DNA of 64,000 bases from Improbicoccus pseudotrichonymphae (GTDB lineage Bacteria; Bacillota; Clostridia; Oscillospirales; Acutalibacteraceae): NCBI GenBank assembly GCA_036322855.1, contig AP027924.1, positions 682,001 to 746,000 of the forward strand, in the 5' to 3' direction. Position 1 is the first letter of the stretch; the number at the start of each line of letters is the position of its first letter. The position numbers and the translations under genes are program-made. The notes beneath the pieces were generated by a model, which saw only the letters and a list, made by a program, of their open reading frames with translations, had not been told where the DNA came from and made no database searches. Below are positions 35,957-45,447 of the stretch, in pieces.

Positions 35957-37816
35957 CTATCTTTTCATCAAATCAGCAAACTGCTCTGAACCAATGCTTT
36001 CGTTTATCATCAAATAATTAGCCAATTCGTTAAGTTTTCCAAAATTAGATTCTAAAATTTTCTTGGCTTCATTGTAACATTTTTGTATCTTTTCTCTAAC
36101 TTCAAAATCTATTTTCGATAAAGTTTCCTCGGAATAAACTTTAGAATGCCCTCCTCCTATATCTTTGGCTATAAATACGTTGCTGCTTGAGTTTGAAAGA
36201 TCAACCGGCCCCAATAGGTCGCTCATACCGTATTTTGTTGCCATATTTCTTGCAGTTTTTGTAGCTTTTTGAATATCATTAGAAGCACCGGTGGAAATAT
36301 CATCCTCACCCAGCGCGAGAGCTTCGGCAGCACGTCCACCCAACATAAAGCAAATTTTTTTATTCATTTCTTTACGCGACACGTACATATTATCCCCGTC
36401 CGGTATGGTCATAGTATAACCGCCCGCACTGCCTCTCGGAATAATAGAAATCCTAAAAATTTGATCTTGAGTTTCACAATAGTAACCAACAATCGCGTGA
36501 CCAGCCTCGTGAAAAGCCGTTATTTTCTTTTCTTTTTCGCTCAAAATTCTAGATTTCTTTTGCGAACCCATGACAATCCTTGTCATAGACTCTTCAATCA
36601 TGGCGTTGGTTATTTCGCTTTTGCCTAATTTTACAGCCAAAATAGCAGATTCATTTAATATGTTTTCCAATTCTGCCCCTGTAAGCCCGGCTGTCAACAT
36701 GGCGATAGAATGTAAATTGACTTCGGATGAAAACGGCTTACCCTTTGCATGAAGCCTTAAAATTGCTTTCCTTGCCCTAGCATCCGGATAACGCATAATT
36801 ATTTCCCTATCTATTCTCCCTGGTCTTATTATGGCCGGATCCAATATATCAACTCTGTTAGTTGCCGCAATAACAATGACCGTATTTTTTGTGCCAAAAC
36901 CATCCATTTCAACCAATAACTGATTCAATGTTTGTTCACGTTCGTCGTGACCTCCTCCTAAGCCAGCACCTCTGCAGCGGCCAACTGCGTCCATTTCGTC
37001 TATGAATATTATACAAGGTTCATTTTCTTTGGCTCTACGAAAAAGATCGCGAACTCTGGAAGCTCCAACACCTACAAACATTTCTACAAAATCAGATCCA
37101 GACATCGCAAAAAACGGTACACCAGCCTCACCGGCAACCGCTCTTGCCAACAATGTTTTCCCTGTACCCGGAGGACCAACTAATAAAACTCCTTTTGGTA
37201 TGCGCGCTCCCATATCTCGATATTTTTTGGGGTTTTTCAAAAAATCAACAATTTCAGCTAACTCTTCTTTTTCTTCATCGGCTCCCGCCACACTTTCAAA
37301 AGTAGTTTTTCTCAGACTATTTTCTTCGGGTTTAGCCTTTGAAAAAGAAAAAGGGCGCGATGCATCCCCGCCTATCACCGTAATTTTTCTCAACAAATGC
37401 CAACCCATAAGCCCAATTATCAACATTGGAAGAATTACGAAGGTGAAGGCGTTAATTAGCCAAGACGTTTCCGCGGCTTTCGTCAGATTATAGACTATTG
37501 GTGCACCGGGATGTTCTTGATTATATTTCTCTACGTGTTCTTTTATATCTGAATACATCAAACCAACATTTGGCGTAGAATAACGAACAACCTTTCCGTT
37601 ATTAAGCTTTATTTCCATGTCTCCGGAACCCATATTCATATTGTATTCTACTACTTCCATCTTTTTAAAATGATTTAATATATCAGAATACTTATGAGAT
37701 TCACGAGGCAAAAAATTCGTTATTATCCCCACTAAAAATATCAAAACTACCGGTATGCCAAGAAAAATTAAAATATTCCTTGGAATCTTCTTTTTCTTAA
37801 CATTTCTGTCTTTCAA
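35957..37816 (-). CDS. ftsH: ATP-dependent zinc metalloprotease FtsH
   Basis: 619 aa. Hexameric membrane AAA+ protease for membrane-protein quality control. Two N-terminal membrane helices flank an extracytoplasmic domain, followed by AAA Walker A GPPGTGKT (about 212-219), Walker B CIIFIDEMDAVG, the second region of homology with AATNRVDILDPAIIRPGR, and zinc site HEAGH (about 434). The usual Gram-positive tilS-ftsH order is kept. Confidence 0.97.
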   Translation of the reverse strand: MKDRNVKKKKIPRNILIFLGIPVVLIFLVGIITNFLPRESHKYSDILNHFKKMEVVEYNMNMGSGDMEIKLNNGKVVRYSTPNVGLMYSDIKEHVEKYNQEHPGAPIVYNLTKAAETSWLINAFTFVILPMLIIGLMGWHLLRKITVIGGDASRPFSFSKAKPEENSLRKTTFESVAGADEEKEELAEIVDFLKNPKKYRDMGARIPKGVLLVGPPGTGKTLLARAVAGEAGVPFFAMSGSDFVEMFVGVGASRVRDLFRRAKENEPCIIFIDEMDAVGRCRGAGLGGGHDEREQTLNQLLVEMDGFGTKNTVIVIAATNRVDILDPAIIRPGRIDREIIMRYPDARARKAILRLHAKGKPFSSEVNLHSIAMLTAGLTGAELENILNESAILAVKLGKSEITNAMIEESMTRIVMGSQKKSRILSEKEKKITAFHEAGHAIVGYYCETQDQIFRISIIPRGSAGGYTMTIPDGDNMYVSRKEMNKKICFMLGGRAAEALALGEDDISTGASNDIQKATKTARNMATKYGMSDLLGPVDLSNSSSNVFIAKDIGGGHSKVYSEETLSKIDFEVREKIQKCYNEAKKILESNFGKLNELANYLMINESIGSEQFADLMKR

Positions 37817-37925
37817 TTTTATGACGCTCCTAAATTTTAAAAATCTTTAACTAATAACTTTAAATACTTTCGAAATTAAATTCTAAATTAGAACTTAAAA
37901 AAATTCAACAATACCATATATAAAA

Positions 37926-39242
37926 TTACACACCTCCTCTTAAAATTATACCTACTTTTTTAGTATTAATGCCAACTCGGTAATCTTCGGAAACTCCTAT
38001 ATTTTCTATCCAAACAATTTTATTTTTATCGCCCAATAACGTTAAGTTGTTTCGTTCTTCTACTGAAATCTTAATTTCATTGAAAAACTTTCTTAAAACC
38101 TTGGTACAATTTCTGTTTTTGGGGCGGAAACAATCTCCCGGCAAACGATTTCTAAACACATAATTACCCACGTTTTCTCCAATGTCAAACATATCAACAA
38201 AATCATCACCAAATTTACCAACGTCCCGCATATTAGTTTCGATGATTCTAAATTTGTTTTTTATCGTTGGCAATACTTTATTTCTTTTTTTCAAGTCTAC
38301 CATAATTTTGCCTTCTGTTATAAATATTAAATTGCCACTCGGCAGTGTAAAAGTTTTTTCGCTATTTTCGATTAAATTCAACAAAAGTTTAATTTGTTTA
38401 TATTCAATCATGCAAAAATTACCTAAAAATTGTTTTAGAATCTTTTTAAGTACTCTTGTTTTAATTGCGTACGGCATATTTTTAATCAAATTTACATCAA
38501 AATCGTTTTCTAATTTTTTAAATTCTAAATCGGAAATTTGGTCCAAAAATGAATTATCACCACTCATTTGCTCAATAAAATTTAATCCATTTTTTTCAAA
38601 AGAAGGATTAATATTTTGCAGAACAGGAAACACCAATCTTCTTATTTTATTTCTCGAATATTTAGTACAAGAATTAGAACTGTCCTCAACAAAATCAATT
38701 TTGTTTTCGGTGGCATAATTTTTAATTTCGTTTTTTGTAACTTCTATAAATGGACGTATAAAATTATCTCTGATAGGATATATACCTTGCAAGCCATTCA
38801 GACCCGTCCCTCTTATAAAATTAAAAATAATAGTTTCCAAACTATCGCTGAGCGAATGAGCGGTCGCCAGTTTGCCGATATTATTCTTTAGAATTTGATC
38901 AAAGAATCCATAACGTACATTTCTAGCGCACTCTTCGACCCCTATTTTGTTTTTTTTGGATAAATGACCAACTTCCTCTTGTTTAACAATTAATTTCATG
39001 TTGTTTTTCTCGCAAAATGTTCTAACAAACAATTCGTCTCTTAAACTTTCATTTCCTCTCAGATTATGATTTATATGGACTACGCAGATACCGATATCGC
39101 TGTAATTATTTATCAAAAAATGAAGCAATGACATCGAATCAATACCACCGGAAACAGCCACAAACAAGCTCCGATTTTTTTCATTCAAATTTTCAAACAT
39201 TCTAAATTTTCGAATAGTACTAATAACCTTTGTCTCAAACAT
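37926..39242 (-). CDS. tilS: tRNA(Ile)-lysidine synthase
   Basis: 438 aa. Converts C34 of tRNA-Ile(CAU) to lysidine so it reads AUA. ATP-pyrophosphatase P-loop SGGIDSMSLL (residues 31-40), HINHNLRG, GVEECARNVRY, and a C-terminal TilS domain with FRNRLPGDCFRPKNRN. Upstream lies tRNA-Cys on the same strand; downstream ftsH. Confidence 0.95.
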   Translation of the reverse strand: MFETKVISTIRKFRMFENLNEKNRSLFVAVSGGIDSMSLLHFLINNYSDIGICVVHINHNLRGNESLRDELFVRTFCEKNNMKLIVKQEEVGHLSKKNKIGVEECARNVRYGFFDQILKNNIGKLATAHSLSDSLETIIFNFIRGTGLNGLQGIYPIRDNFIRPFIEVTKNEIKNYATENKIDFVEDSSNSCTKYSRNKIRRLVFPVLQNINPSFEKNGLNFIEQMSGDNSFLDQISDLEFKKLENDFDVNLIKNMPYAIKTRVLKKILKQFLGNFCMIEYKQIKLLLNLIENSEKTFTLPSGNLIFITEGKIMVDLKKRNKVLPTIKNKFRIIETNMRDVGKFGDDFVDMFDIGENVGNYVFRNRLPGDCFRPKNRNCTKVLRKFFNEIKISVEERNNLTLLGDKNKIVWIENIGVSEDYRVGINTKKVGIILRGGV

Positions 39243-39303
39243 ATTTTCTATATCAATTTAATTTCACTTTATTTTTTACAAACTAACAAAAGTTGTTTCT
39301 TTT

Positions 39304-39378
39304 TGGAGGCGCCACTCGGACTTGAACCGAGGAATAAAGGTTTTGCAGACCTTCGCCTTACCACTTGGCTATGGCGCC
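39304..39378 (-). tRNA. tRNA-Cys (anticodon GCA)
   Basis: Acceptor GGCGCCA pairing with TGGCGCC, D-arm GCC/GGC, anticodon stem AAGGT/ACCTT with loop CTGCAAA, T-arm CTCGG-TTCGAGT-CCGAG, and encoded CCA. Standard tRNA-Cys. Confidence 0.95.
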
Positions 39379-39493
39379 AAACTTTCTACATCGATAGTAT
39401 AATTTATAGCAATTTATTGCAATAATTATAACAAAAATATATGTTTAAATGTAATAAAAATGCGTCTATATATTGTGTTGAGGGATGAAATAG

Positions 39494-40261
39494 TTGATTT
39501 GCGATACTCACGCGCACTATGATGATATTGCTTTTGATAAAGATCGAGAAATTTTGCTTAAAGATTTGCCACAAAATAATGTAAAGTCAGTCATAAATGT
39601 TGGTTGCGACATAAATTCTTCAATCGAAAGTTTAAAAATTTCTGAAAAATTTAGTTATATTTACAATGCCGTCGGCATCCATCCATATTTTGCCAATGAA
39701 AATTTGGACAAGAATTATTTAAATTTACTCAGAAAAATGCTAGAGGATAAAAAAAACATAGCCATAGGGGAAATAGGATTGGATTATGTTAAAAGAGATA
39801 AAATTGAAATTCAAAAACAAATTTTCAAAGAACAAATTGAGCTCGCCGTAGAAAAAAAATTGCCAATTTTAGTCCATGCCAGAGATTCTTTTGACAGTTT
39901 GCTGGAAATTCTAGGCACATATAAATACAAAATCAAAGGGATATTACATTGCTTTACCGGCAATTTACGCGATGCTCAAAAATTATTCGAACTGAATTTT
40001 AAGATAGGCACAGGCGGAATTATCACTTTCCGTAATGCCGAAAATTTAAGAGAAGCCATAAAAAATATTCCCGTTAGTGAAATCATGCTCGAAACAGACG
40101 CACCCTATCTGGCTCCAACCCCATTCAGAGGTAGACGTTGCGATTCTTCCATGATAAAACACACAGTTGAAAAAATTTCAGAAATAAAAAACTTAGACAG
40201 CGACGAAATATACAATATAACAGAAAAAAATTTTTTTGATTTTTTTGAGATTAATAATTAA
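39494..40261 (+). CDS. tatD: TatD-family metal-dependent hydrolase
   Basis: 255 aa from TTG 39494 with GAGGG upstream. DNase/deoxyribonuclease-like TIM-barrel enzyme. Metal ligands in DTHAHYDD (His6, His8), GEIGLDYV, PILVHARDS, GILHCFTG and ETDAPYLAP. Length normal. Convergent with the leader-family gene that follows. Confidence 0.93.
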   Translation: MICDTHAHYDDIAFDKDREILLKDLPQNNVKSVINVGCDINSSIESLKISEKFSYIYNAVGIHPYFANENLDKNYLNLLRKMLEDKKNIAIGEIGLDYVKRDKIEIQKQIFKEQIELAVEKKLPILVHARDSFDSLLEILGTYKYKIKGILHCFTGNLRDAQKLFELNFKIGTGGIITFRNAENLREAIKNIPVSEIMLETDAPYLAPTPFRGRRCDSSMIKHTVEKISEIKNLDSDEIYNITEKNFFDFFEINN

Positions 40262-40312
40262 TTCCATTTCTAATTTTTTAAATCACACATCACGTTATAA
40301 ACACTTTTTATT

Positions 40313-41497
40313 TTATCCTTTATCATCTGTACCTAAAGCAACATAGAATCCTTTATTTTCACTATTTATCTCCCAATTTTTTGGTAATTTTCCAATCAAA
40401 ATAGGAAAAGTTTGAATAATCTCATCATTCATTAAATTATTTAAATTTTCAAAAATTTTATTAAAAATTATTCTTGCGCATTTGATGCTGGTGCCTAATG
40501 GGCCGTTACACTTTAGACTTTCTAAAAAACATTGAGCTGCATTGCCGCCACGAAAAATATTTACCTTCCCATTGTTAATTGTTGCCATTAAACGCTCAAC
40601 AGCTTCCTGCGCAACGAACCTAAAATAAATTACGCTTTGGTTTGCCAGTTGACCCATTCCTACGTCTCCGTAGTATCCTAATGCTCCTGTACATATTGTT
40701 GACAAATAAAGAAATACAAAAAGTATTTGTAAATTCGCTAGAAATTCTATTTTATGTTTATCATTACCTATTTTTTCCAAACATTCTGGCAAAATTTTGC
40801 TTTGTACTTTCTTGAAATTTTCAAGTATTTTTTCATAATCATATTTTTTGACGTAATTTCCACATTCCACAAGAAGTCTTCCTGCTTGTTCGAACATTTT
40901 ATTGTCAATTTCATAACAATAACATTTCTTTCCAAGAAGAGGATCCAACAATTTACTGTAACAATCCAAAGTAACTTTTCTAATCTCCTCATTTGGTATA
41001 CAACCTAGAATCAGATGTACAAGTAAATATCTTTCTTGATTTGCATATCTATAATTATTCCAAGCTACTCTATATTTACACGATTTTTCAACATTTCCAA
41101 TTTCATAACCAATATATTCTATATCTATATCGATTAATTTCGGGTTATCTAATTCCGGGTTATCTATCTCATTTGGTTTGTTAGACGTAAAATGCCAAAA
41201 TTTTAATAGTAAAAAGGCAGAAACAGGAAGGGCAACAGGTAATAACAATTTCAAATTTCTAAAACCAGAATTTTTTTCTTGATTCTTTTTCTTTTCTTTA
41301 ACATCAACTGTATCCTCATCTGCACCCGAAGAATTTTCACTAGATTTATTTTCTGATTCTTCATCAACTATATTGCTACCTTTATTTAAATAAGACTCAG
41401 CCGCCACCCCAACCAAAAACTGACAACATATAGTAACAGCTAAGATAGAGGAAATCATCTTATTATTTTTATTATTATTTATTTTTTCTTTTTTCAT
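40313..41497 (-). CDS. Leader-family membrane protein 6
   Basis: 394 aa from ATG 41497 (MKKEKINNN). Export-like core (MISSILAVTICCQFLVGVAA), acidic Ser/Glu/Asp linker, membrane segment near residues 79-98 (LLLPVALPVSAFLLLKFW), then a helical C-terminal domain of about 280 residues with scattered Cys. Its C-terminus lacks the FRLVN...LVP motif of copies 1, 2, 4 and 7, and I recognise no known fold. The upstream family ATG (41579) is out of frame, because the GA tract has a length that shifts it; that leader frame runs on to 41475. Confidence 0.78.
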   Translation of the reverse strand: MKKEKINNNKNNKMISSILAVTICCQFLVGVAAESYLNKGSNIVDEESENKSSENSSGADEDTVDVKEKKKNQEKNSGFRNLKLLLPVALPVSAFLLLKFWHFTSNKPNEIDNPELDNPKLIDIDIEYIGYEIGNVEKSCKYRVAWNNYRYANQERYLLVHLILGCIPNEEIRKVTLDCYSKLLDPLLGKKCYCYEIDNKMFEQAGRLLVECGNYVKKYDYEKILENFKKVQSKILPECLEKIGNDKHKIEFLANLQILFVFLYLSTICTGALGYYGDVGMGQLANQSVIYFRFVAQEAVERLMATINNGKVNIFRGGNAAQCFLESLKCNGPLGTSIKCARIIFNKIFENLNNLMNDEIIQTFPILIGKLPKNWEINSENKGFYVALGTDDKG

Positions 41498-41579
41498 AGA
41501 GAGATCCCCGAGAGACTTCTCTCTCTCTCTCTCTCGAATTGAGAGAATTCATGAGAGATTTAATAAACTTATTTTTCAT
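41475..41579 (-). other. Out-of-frame leader ORF of gene 6
   Basis: ATG 41579 follows GGAGGAAATTTT and opens the usual leader (MKNKFIKSLMNS), continues through the GA tract and ends out of frame inside the main gene after about 34 codons. Translation of the main product must begin at 41497. Confidence 0.6.
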
Positions 41580-41599
41580 AAAATTTCCTCCTGATATTA

Positions 41600-41659
41600 A
41601 AATATAAATCAGCGAAAACACTGATAAATTAATTATAGCATTTTGAATTTTGATGTCAA
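41600..41659 (-). promoter_or_regulatory. Leader-family promoter 6
   Basis: Minus-strand TTGACA (41659-41654) and TATAAT (41637-41632), 16-bp spacer, then hairpin ATCAGT-7 nt-GCTGAT. Confidence 0.7.
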
Positions 41660-41733
41660 ACAAATAACACGAAAAATTTTAAAAAGATATATTTATAAGT
41701 TTTTATCTCTAAGTATTTAAATTAAATATATTA

Positions 41734-41865
41734 AAATTTATTTCTCTTTCACCCATTTCTTTAGATTTCTTCCAAAACGAGTATTTTTAAAAATAAATCA
41801 AAAAACACCGGAACATATTTTGCGTATGTGAGGATTTTTTGATTTTTAATCTTTAGAAAAAACGA
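41734..41865. repeat. About 125-bp dispersed repeat, copy 2
   Basis: Same block as at 4132-4255 with a short internal deletion; begins TTTATTTCTCTTTCACCCAT and ends in the T-run after GTATGTGAGG. Confidence 0.6.
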
Positions 41866-41890
41866 AGAAGATCACCGGATTTAAAATTTA

Positions 41891-42040
41891 TTAGACCTGC
41901 GCCAAAACTGAATTATTTTTGTAAATTTCGAGAAAAGAAAAATACAGAAACGCAAGCATACTGGTTCTATGTGGGCAGTTTCAAATATCACATTGACGAT
42001 AATGACATTTGCAAAGTAGTTCAGTTTTGGTCAGACCTAA
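41891..42040. repeat. MITE-like element B, full copy
   Basis: 150 bp with long inverted ends: TTAGACCTGCGCCAAAACTG at 41891-41910 against the complement of CAGTTTTGGTCAGACCTAA at 42022-42040, extended inward by AATTATTTTTGTAAATTTC. Ends about 40 bp before the dapB stop codon. Confidence 0.75.
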
Positions 42041-42081
42041 TAAAAAATTTCATATCCTTCACAAAAGTTGCCATTTTAAAC

Positions 42082-42732
42082 TTATAAACAAAAAGCAACA
42101 AGCCCGCGAGCAAATTCCGTCAAACTGCCGGCAGAAAATGAAATTTTCAACAACTCGGTATTATTTTGTATATATACTTCCAAATAGGCTCCATGTTGTC
42201 CTAATCTAAAAGAGCTTATCCGAGGTTTCTTATTGCTAATTTTCGAAATTTCATCAAACACAAGTTTGGCAGTTCCACTTGGTGCATCAAGTTTTTTAGC
42301 ATGATGAATGTCCAATATCCCTGTATCTGCGTCGGGAAAGTTTTTTTGTATCATTTTTATAGCTTTTAAGGTGGAATTAAAAAGAATGGACGCATTCGGC
42401 ACATAACGTACCTGACTCGTTAAAGCTAAATCTTCTATTTTGCTTTTTTGACGTTCTGTATAACCGGTTGTTCCTATAATTAATTTTTTATTTTTATAAG
42501 AATCCAAACTTAATAAAAAATCCAGGGTTTCGGGAGCAGAAACGTCAATTATAGCATCCCAATCTATGTTTATTTCATCTTGCGAAGTAAAAACAGGAAC
42601 ATCTATTTGTCGTTCTTCTTTTTCTTTAACGATTCCACCAACAACTTCGCAATTGAGGAAATCATTTTTCACAACATCAACTATGGCGTGCCCCATTCTA
42701 CCATAAATCCCACAAACAATTAACTTAATCAT
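42082..42732 (-). CDS. dapB: 4-hydroxy-tetrahydrodipicolinate reductase
   Basis: 216 aa, somewhat short (usual 240-270). Lysine / diaminopimelate pathway for peptidoglycan. NAD(P)H-binding GIYGRMG (residues 8-14), GTTGYTERQ, and the substrate signature DIHHAKKLDAPSGTAK (about 140-155) are present. The C-terminus SLTEFARGLVAFCL is normal. The reduction is mostly in the middle. Stands alone. Its presence argues that the cell still builds meso-DAP. Confidence 0.92.
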   Translation of the reverse strand: MIKLIVCGIYGRMGHAIVDVVKNDFLNCEVVGGIVKEKEERQIDVPVFTSQDEINIDWDAIIDVSAPETLDFLLSLDSYKNKKLIIGTTGYTERQKSKIEDLALTSQVRYVPNASILFNSTLKAIKMIQKNFPDADTGILDIHHAKKLDAPSGTAKLVFDEISKISNKKPRISSFRLGQHGAYLEVYIQNNTELLKISFSAGSLTEFARGLVAFCL

Positions 42733-43039
42733 ATATAATTACCCCAAAAACAATATTCTCTGGATCGTATTCTAAGTATTAAATTTTGAAAAATCAACCC
42801 TAATTATTCAGTAATAAATTTCGCGTAATTAATTTTTGAAAAAACGCAAAAATATTTTTTAAGAAATCAAGATATTAAATCTATAAACTCATATTTATAT
42901 CAACATATCAACCTAAGTTTATAGAATTTATTTATTTTTTCACTATTTTTTTGTACAAAAAAATCATTTTACATACAGTAATTCATAAATTTTTTATCCT
43001 TACAGTCAATTTCTTTTCAAAAAGTAAATTAATAAACTC
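42733..43039. other. Gene-free stretch
   Basis: AT-rich, no gene or repeat recognised. Confidence 0.4.
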
Positions 43040-43269
43040 CTTCCCAAACTAAATAAAATGAGTTAAAATATCAAAGTAATGACTTTGGAATATTTAAGAG
43101 AGTACAGAACATGTTTCCATATGGCGAAAATCTAGGAATATCAGAATTTTATGCGAAAGTTATCAAATGGGTTGAAGAGATGTGCTCATAAAAGACGGAA
43201 GGTTCTTCATTTAGATTTAATCTTATTTCTGGTATTTGTAATTTTGATATGGCCGCTTAGTTTGGGAAG
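43040..43269 (+). mobile_element. Transposon relic with HTH transposase scrap
   Basis: Bounded by CTTCCCAAACTAA at 43040-43052 and its complement at 43257-43269. Inside, in two frames, MTLEYLREYRTCFHM then GISEFYAKVIKWVEEM matches the helix-turn-helix start of a small DDE transposase family (LREYRTYFHI...GISES...IKWIED). The catalytic part is gone. The right 55-60 bp also occur at 19935-19995. Confidence 0.6.
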
Positions 43270-43347
43270 AAGTCTATTGACAAGAAAAATTCACATGATA
43301 GAATGAAATGAGCATGAGTTTAAATTTTTTTGAATGGTGGTTATGTT

Positions 43348-45312
43348 TTGAATAAAAACAAGAGAATGAGATTGGTTTCACTTGTTTTGTCTTCAATTTT
43401 GTTTTTAAATTGCTCGGCTTCTGGCATGAACAAAATCAAAAAAAGGGGCGGGCAAGTTTGTGCGCAAAACAAAGAAAGGAATTATGGACAATCCATGACG
43501 AAACGAGAAGAAGAAAAAGTCGGTGAAGAAAAAGTTGGAAGAGAAAATTTTTATTCCAAATTTTCCGATGTTTTTATCGATTTTTCTGTTTTTGCATCGG
43601 CATGTGTTATTTTGGGTTACTCGGTCAATAACAAATACGGTAGAAACGACAATGATAACGACTTACTTCAATCACTTGATGATTTCAATAGATGTTTTGG
43701 AAATTTTAGAGAATTAGAATTTGAAAATAATTTTTTTCAAGCGGGTAGTGGACTTACTTTTCCGGGACATATATCGGAAAATTGGGAAGGGTTCGAAAGA
43801 TTTTTAAATGAAAATGCACTTTTTTTTGGAGAAGCGCGTTATGTATTTAATTTAAGTTCAGACAAAAAGGTATTTACTTTTTCTGATGCAATTCGAAAAA
43901 GACATAGAACACTTAATCCCGAAGAAGAAGAGAAATTGTTTGAGTTTTTTGGTTTAGTTGAATGGTTTGTAAAAAACATTGATAAAATCCGTGAAAAAAA
44001 AAGAGAGCCTTTAACAACTGATACTCTTGATGCAAAAGAATTTTTCCTTAGTAATTTCGCTGCAGTCAGGCAAACTTTGAGTTTATCAGTTGCGGATGGA
44101 CATTCGTTTTTTGCCATTTTTTTTCCAGATGAAAATAAAAAAAAATATTTTTTGAAAATTTTTCCAGAAACTTTAAAAGGCAAAAGATTTTTAAGATTAG
44201 AACTTTCGGTGGACGAGGCTGGGGCTCATGTAACAATAGCTAATTTTCGTCCCGAAATCGAAAGGTTTGGCAAGAATAGTTATGGAAATTACACTGTTAA
44301 TGTAAAAAAAATATTTGAAATATTGGGTGATGATTTGAAAAAAGCAAAAGCAGAAGTAAAAGATAATTTCGATGATAAATTCTCAGAATTTGTTGATCTT
44401 TTTAATAATAAAGATATTGGTGTTTATTTTGAATTTGGAACAAATGGTGGCGTTTTTAGAGATAAAAAAGGGTTTAAAGATTTAAAGGGAATGGGTATTG
44501 ATTTTGTATACGGCGGGGGTTGCCCTCGAGAGATTTTTAAAGCATTAGAATCTTTTTCCGAAAATATAAAAGGATATGTAGGCAATGAACAAAGAGGCAT
44601 TGAATTATATGCAGATGATAAATTTAGAAACTATAAAAAAACTTCGGAATATTTGAAATATGTTAATTCCTTGAAAAATGGTAACAAACTGGTAATGGGG
44701 GGAAAAATCGACCAATCTCTTATTAATCCGGTTGGATATTGGTTTTCGTACTACTTTGGTAGTCTGTCAATTGATGACGAAATAGAAAATGATACAAAGA
44801 TTTACGAAAAAATGGGAAAAGAAAATTACCCTATCGGTAGAGAATTTATTGATAAAATTTTTGGAAATGGTGCTTTTGGAACTATTAGAAGTTTTTTAAT
44901 TAATAATCGTAATAAGGGTATTTTAGATCTTTTAAGTTATTTTGGCAATATTGATATTTTAAAAAAAGGTGATTTCAGTAAAAGTACAAGTATTGATTCT
45001 TGTCTTGTGCTGGCGCTTCTTAGGTTTTACATGCGATGTTTTTTAGGAGAAGAAAAAGTTTGTAAAGCTTTGTGGCTTGACCCCGGTATCAGTAGTTGTT
45101 TTACTGAAGATCGCGAAATGACAAAAATTTTAGGAAAAACTGTAGAAAAAATACAAGAATTTTCGAAACATATTGCTAAAGAGTTCTTTATAGTTGAAAC
45201 TGCGGAAAATGATGAAAAAGTTGAAGAAAAGAGAATTCTTCGTGCCGGGAGGATTTCTGCAAGTTTGTTGGCCGCGTTTTTTAAAATGTATGGTTTGGGG
45301 GAAATAAAGTAA
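43348..45312 (+). CDS. Large exported protein of unknown function
   Basis: 654 aa from TTG 43348, which has GGTGG 7 nt upstream (the frame is open from TTG 43330). The N-terminus KNKRMRLVSLVLSSILFLNC followed by SASG is a clear signal peptide, possibly a lipoprotein-like Cys though the lipobox is poor. A basic/acidic linker and a second hydrophobic stretch (VFASACVILGYSV) follow, then about 550 residues of mixed alpha/beta sequence rich in Phe, Glu and Lys. The layout (signal, charged linker, membrane segment, large domain) is like the leader family but the leader and promoter differ. No domain recognised. Confidence 0.75.
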   Translation: MNKNKRMRLVSLVLSSILFLNCSASGMNKIKKRGGQVCAQNKERNYGQSMTKREEEKVGEEKVGRENFYSKFSDVFIDFSVFASACVILGYSVNNKYGRNDNDNDLLQSLDDFNRCFGNFRELEFENNFFQAGSGLTFPGHISENWEGFERFLNENALFFGEARYVFNLSSDKKVFTFSDAIRKRHRTLNPEEEEKLFEFFGLVEWFVKNIDKIREKKREPLTTDTLDAKEFFLSNFAAVRQTLSLSVADGHSFFAIFFPDENKKKYFLKIFPETLKGKRFLRLELSVDEAGAHVTIANFRPEIERFGKNSYGNYTVNVKKIFEILGDDLKKAKAEVKDNFDDKFSEFVDLFNNKDIGVYFEFGTNGGVFRDKKGFKDLKGMGIDFVYGGGCPREIFKALESFSENIKGYVGNEQRGIELYADDKFRNYKKTSEYLKYVNSLKNGNKLVMGGKIDQSLINPVGYWFSYYFGSLSIDDEIENDTKIYEKMGKENYPIGREFIDKIFGNGAFGTIRSFLINNRNKGILDLLSYFGNIDILKKGDFSKSTSIDSCLVLALLRFYMRCFLGEEKVCKALWLDPGISSCFTEDREMTKILGKTVEKIQEFSKHIAKEFFIVETAENDEKVEEKRILRAGRISASLLAAFFKMYGLGEIK

Positions 45313-45447
45313 TAGAATAAAAGTTATTTTATTTTTCGATATAAATTAGTTATAGTAGTTTGGATGTCGGCAGTGATATTCAAAAGGATGGTAATTTAGT
45401 CTTTCAAAATGAATTTTCTGAATTTTTATTTTTTAGAGCGGTGAGTT

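Noticed and set aside
36269..37493. Plus-strand ORFs across ftsH
   Set aside because: Antisense to highly conserved ftsH codons; composition explained by the real gene.
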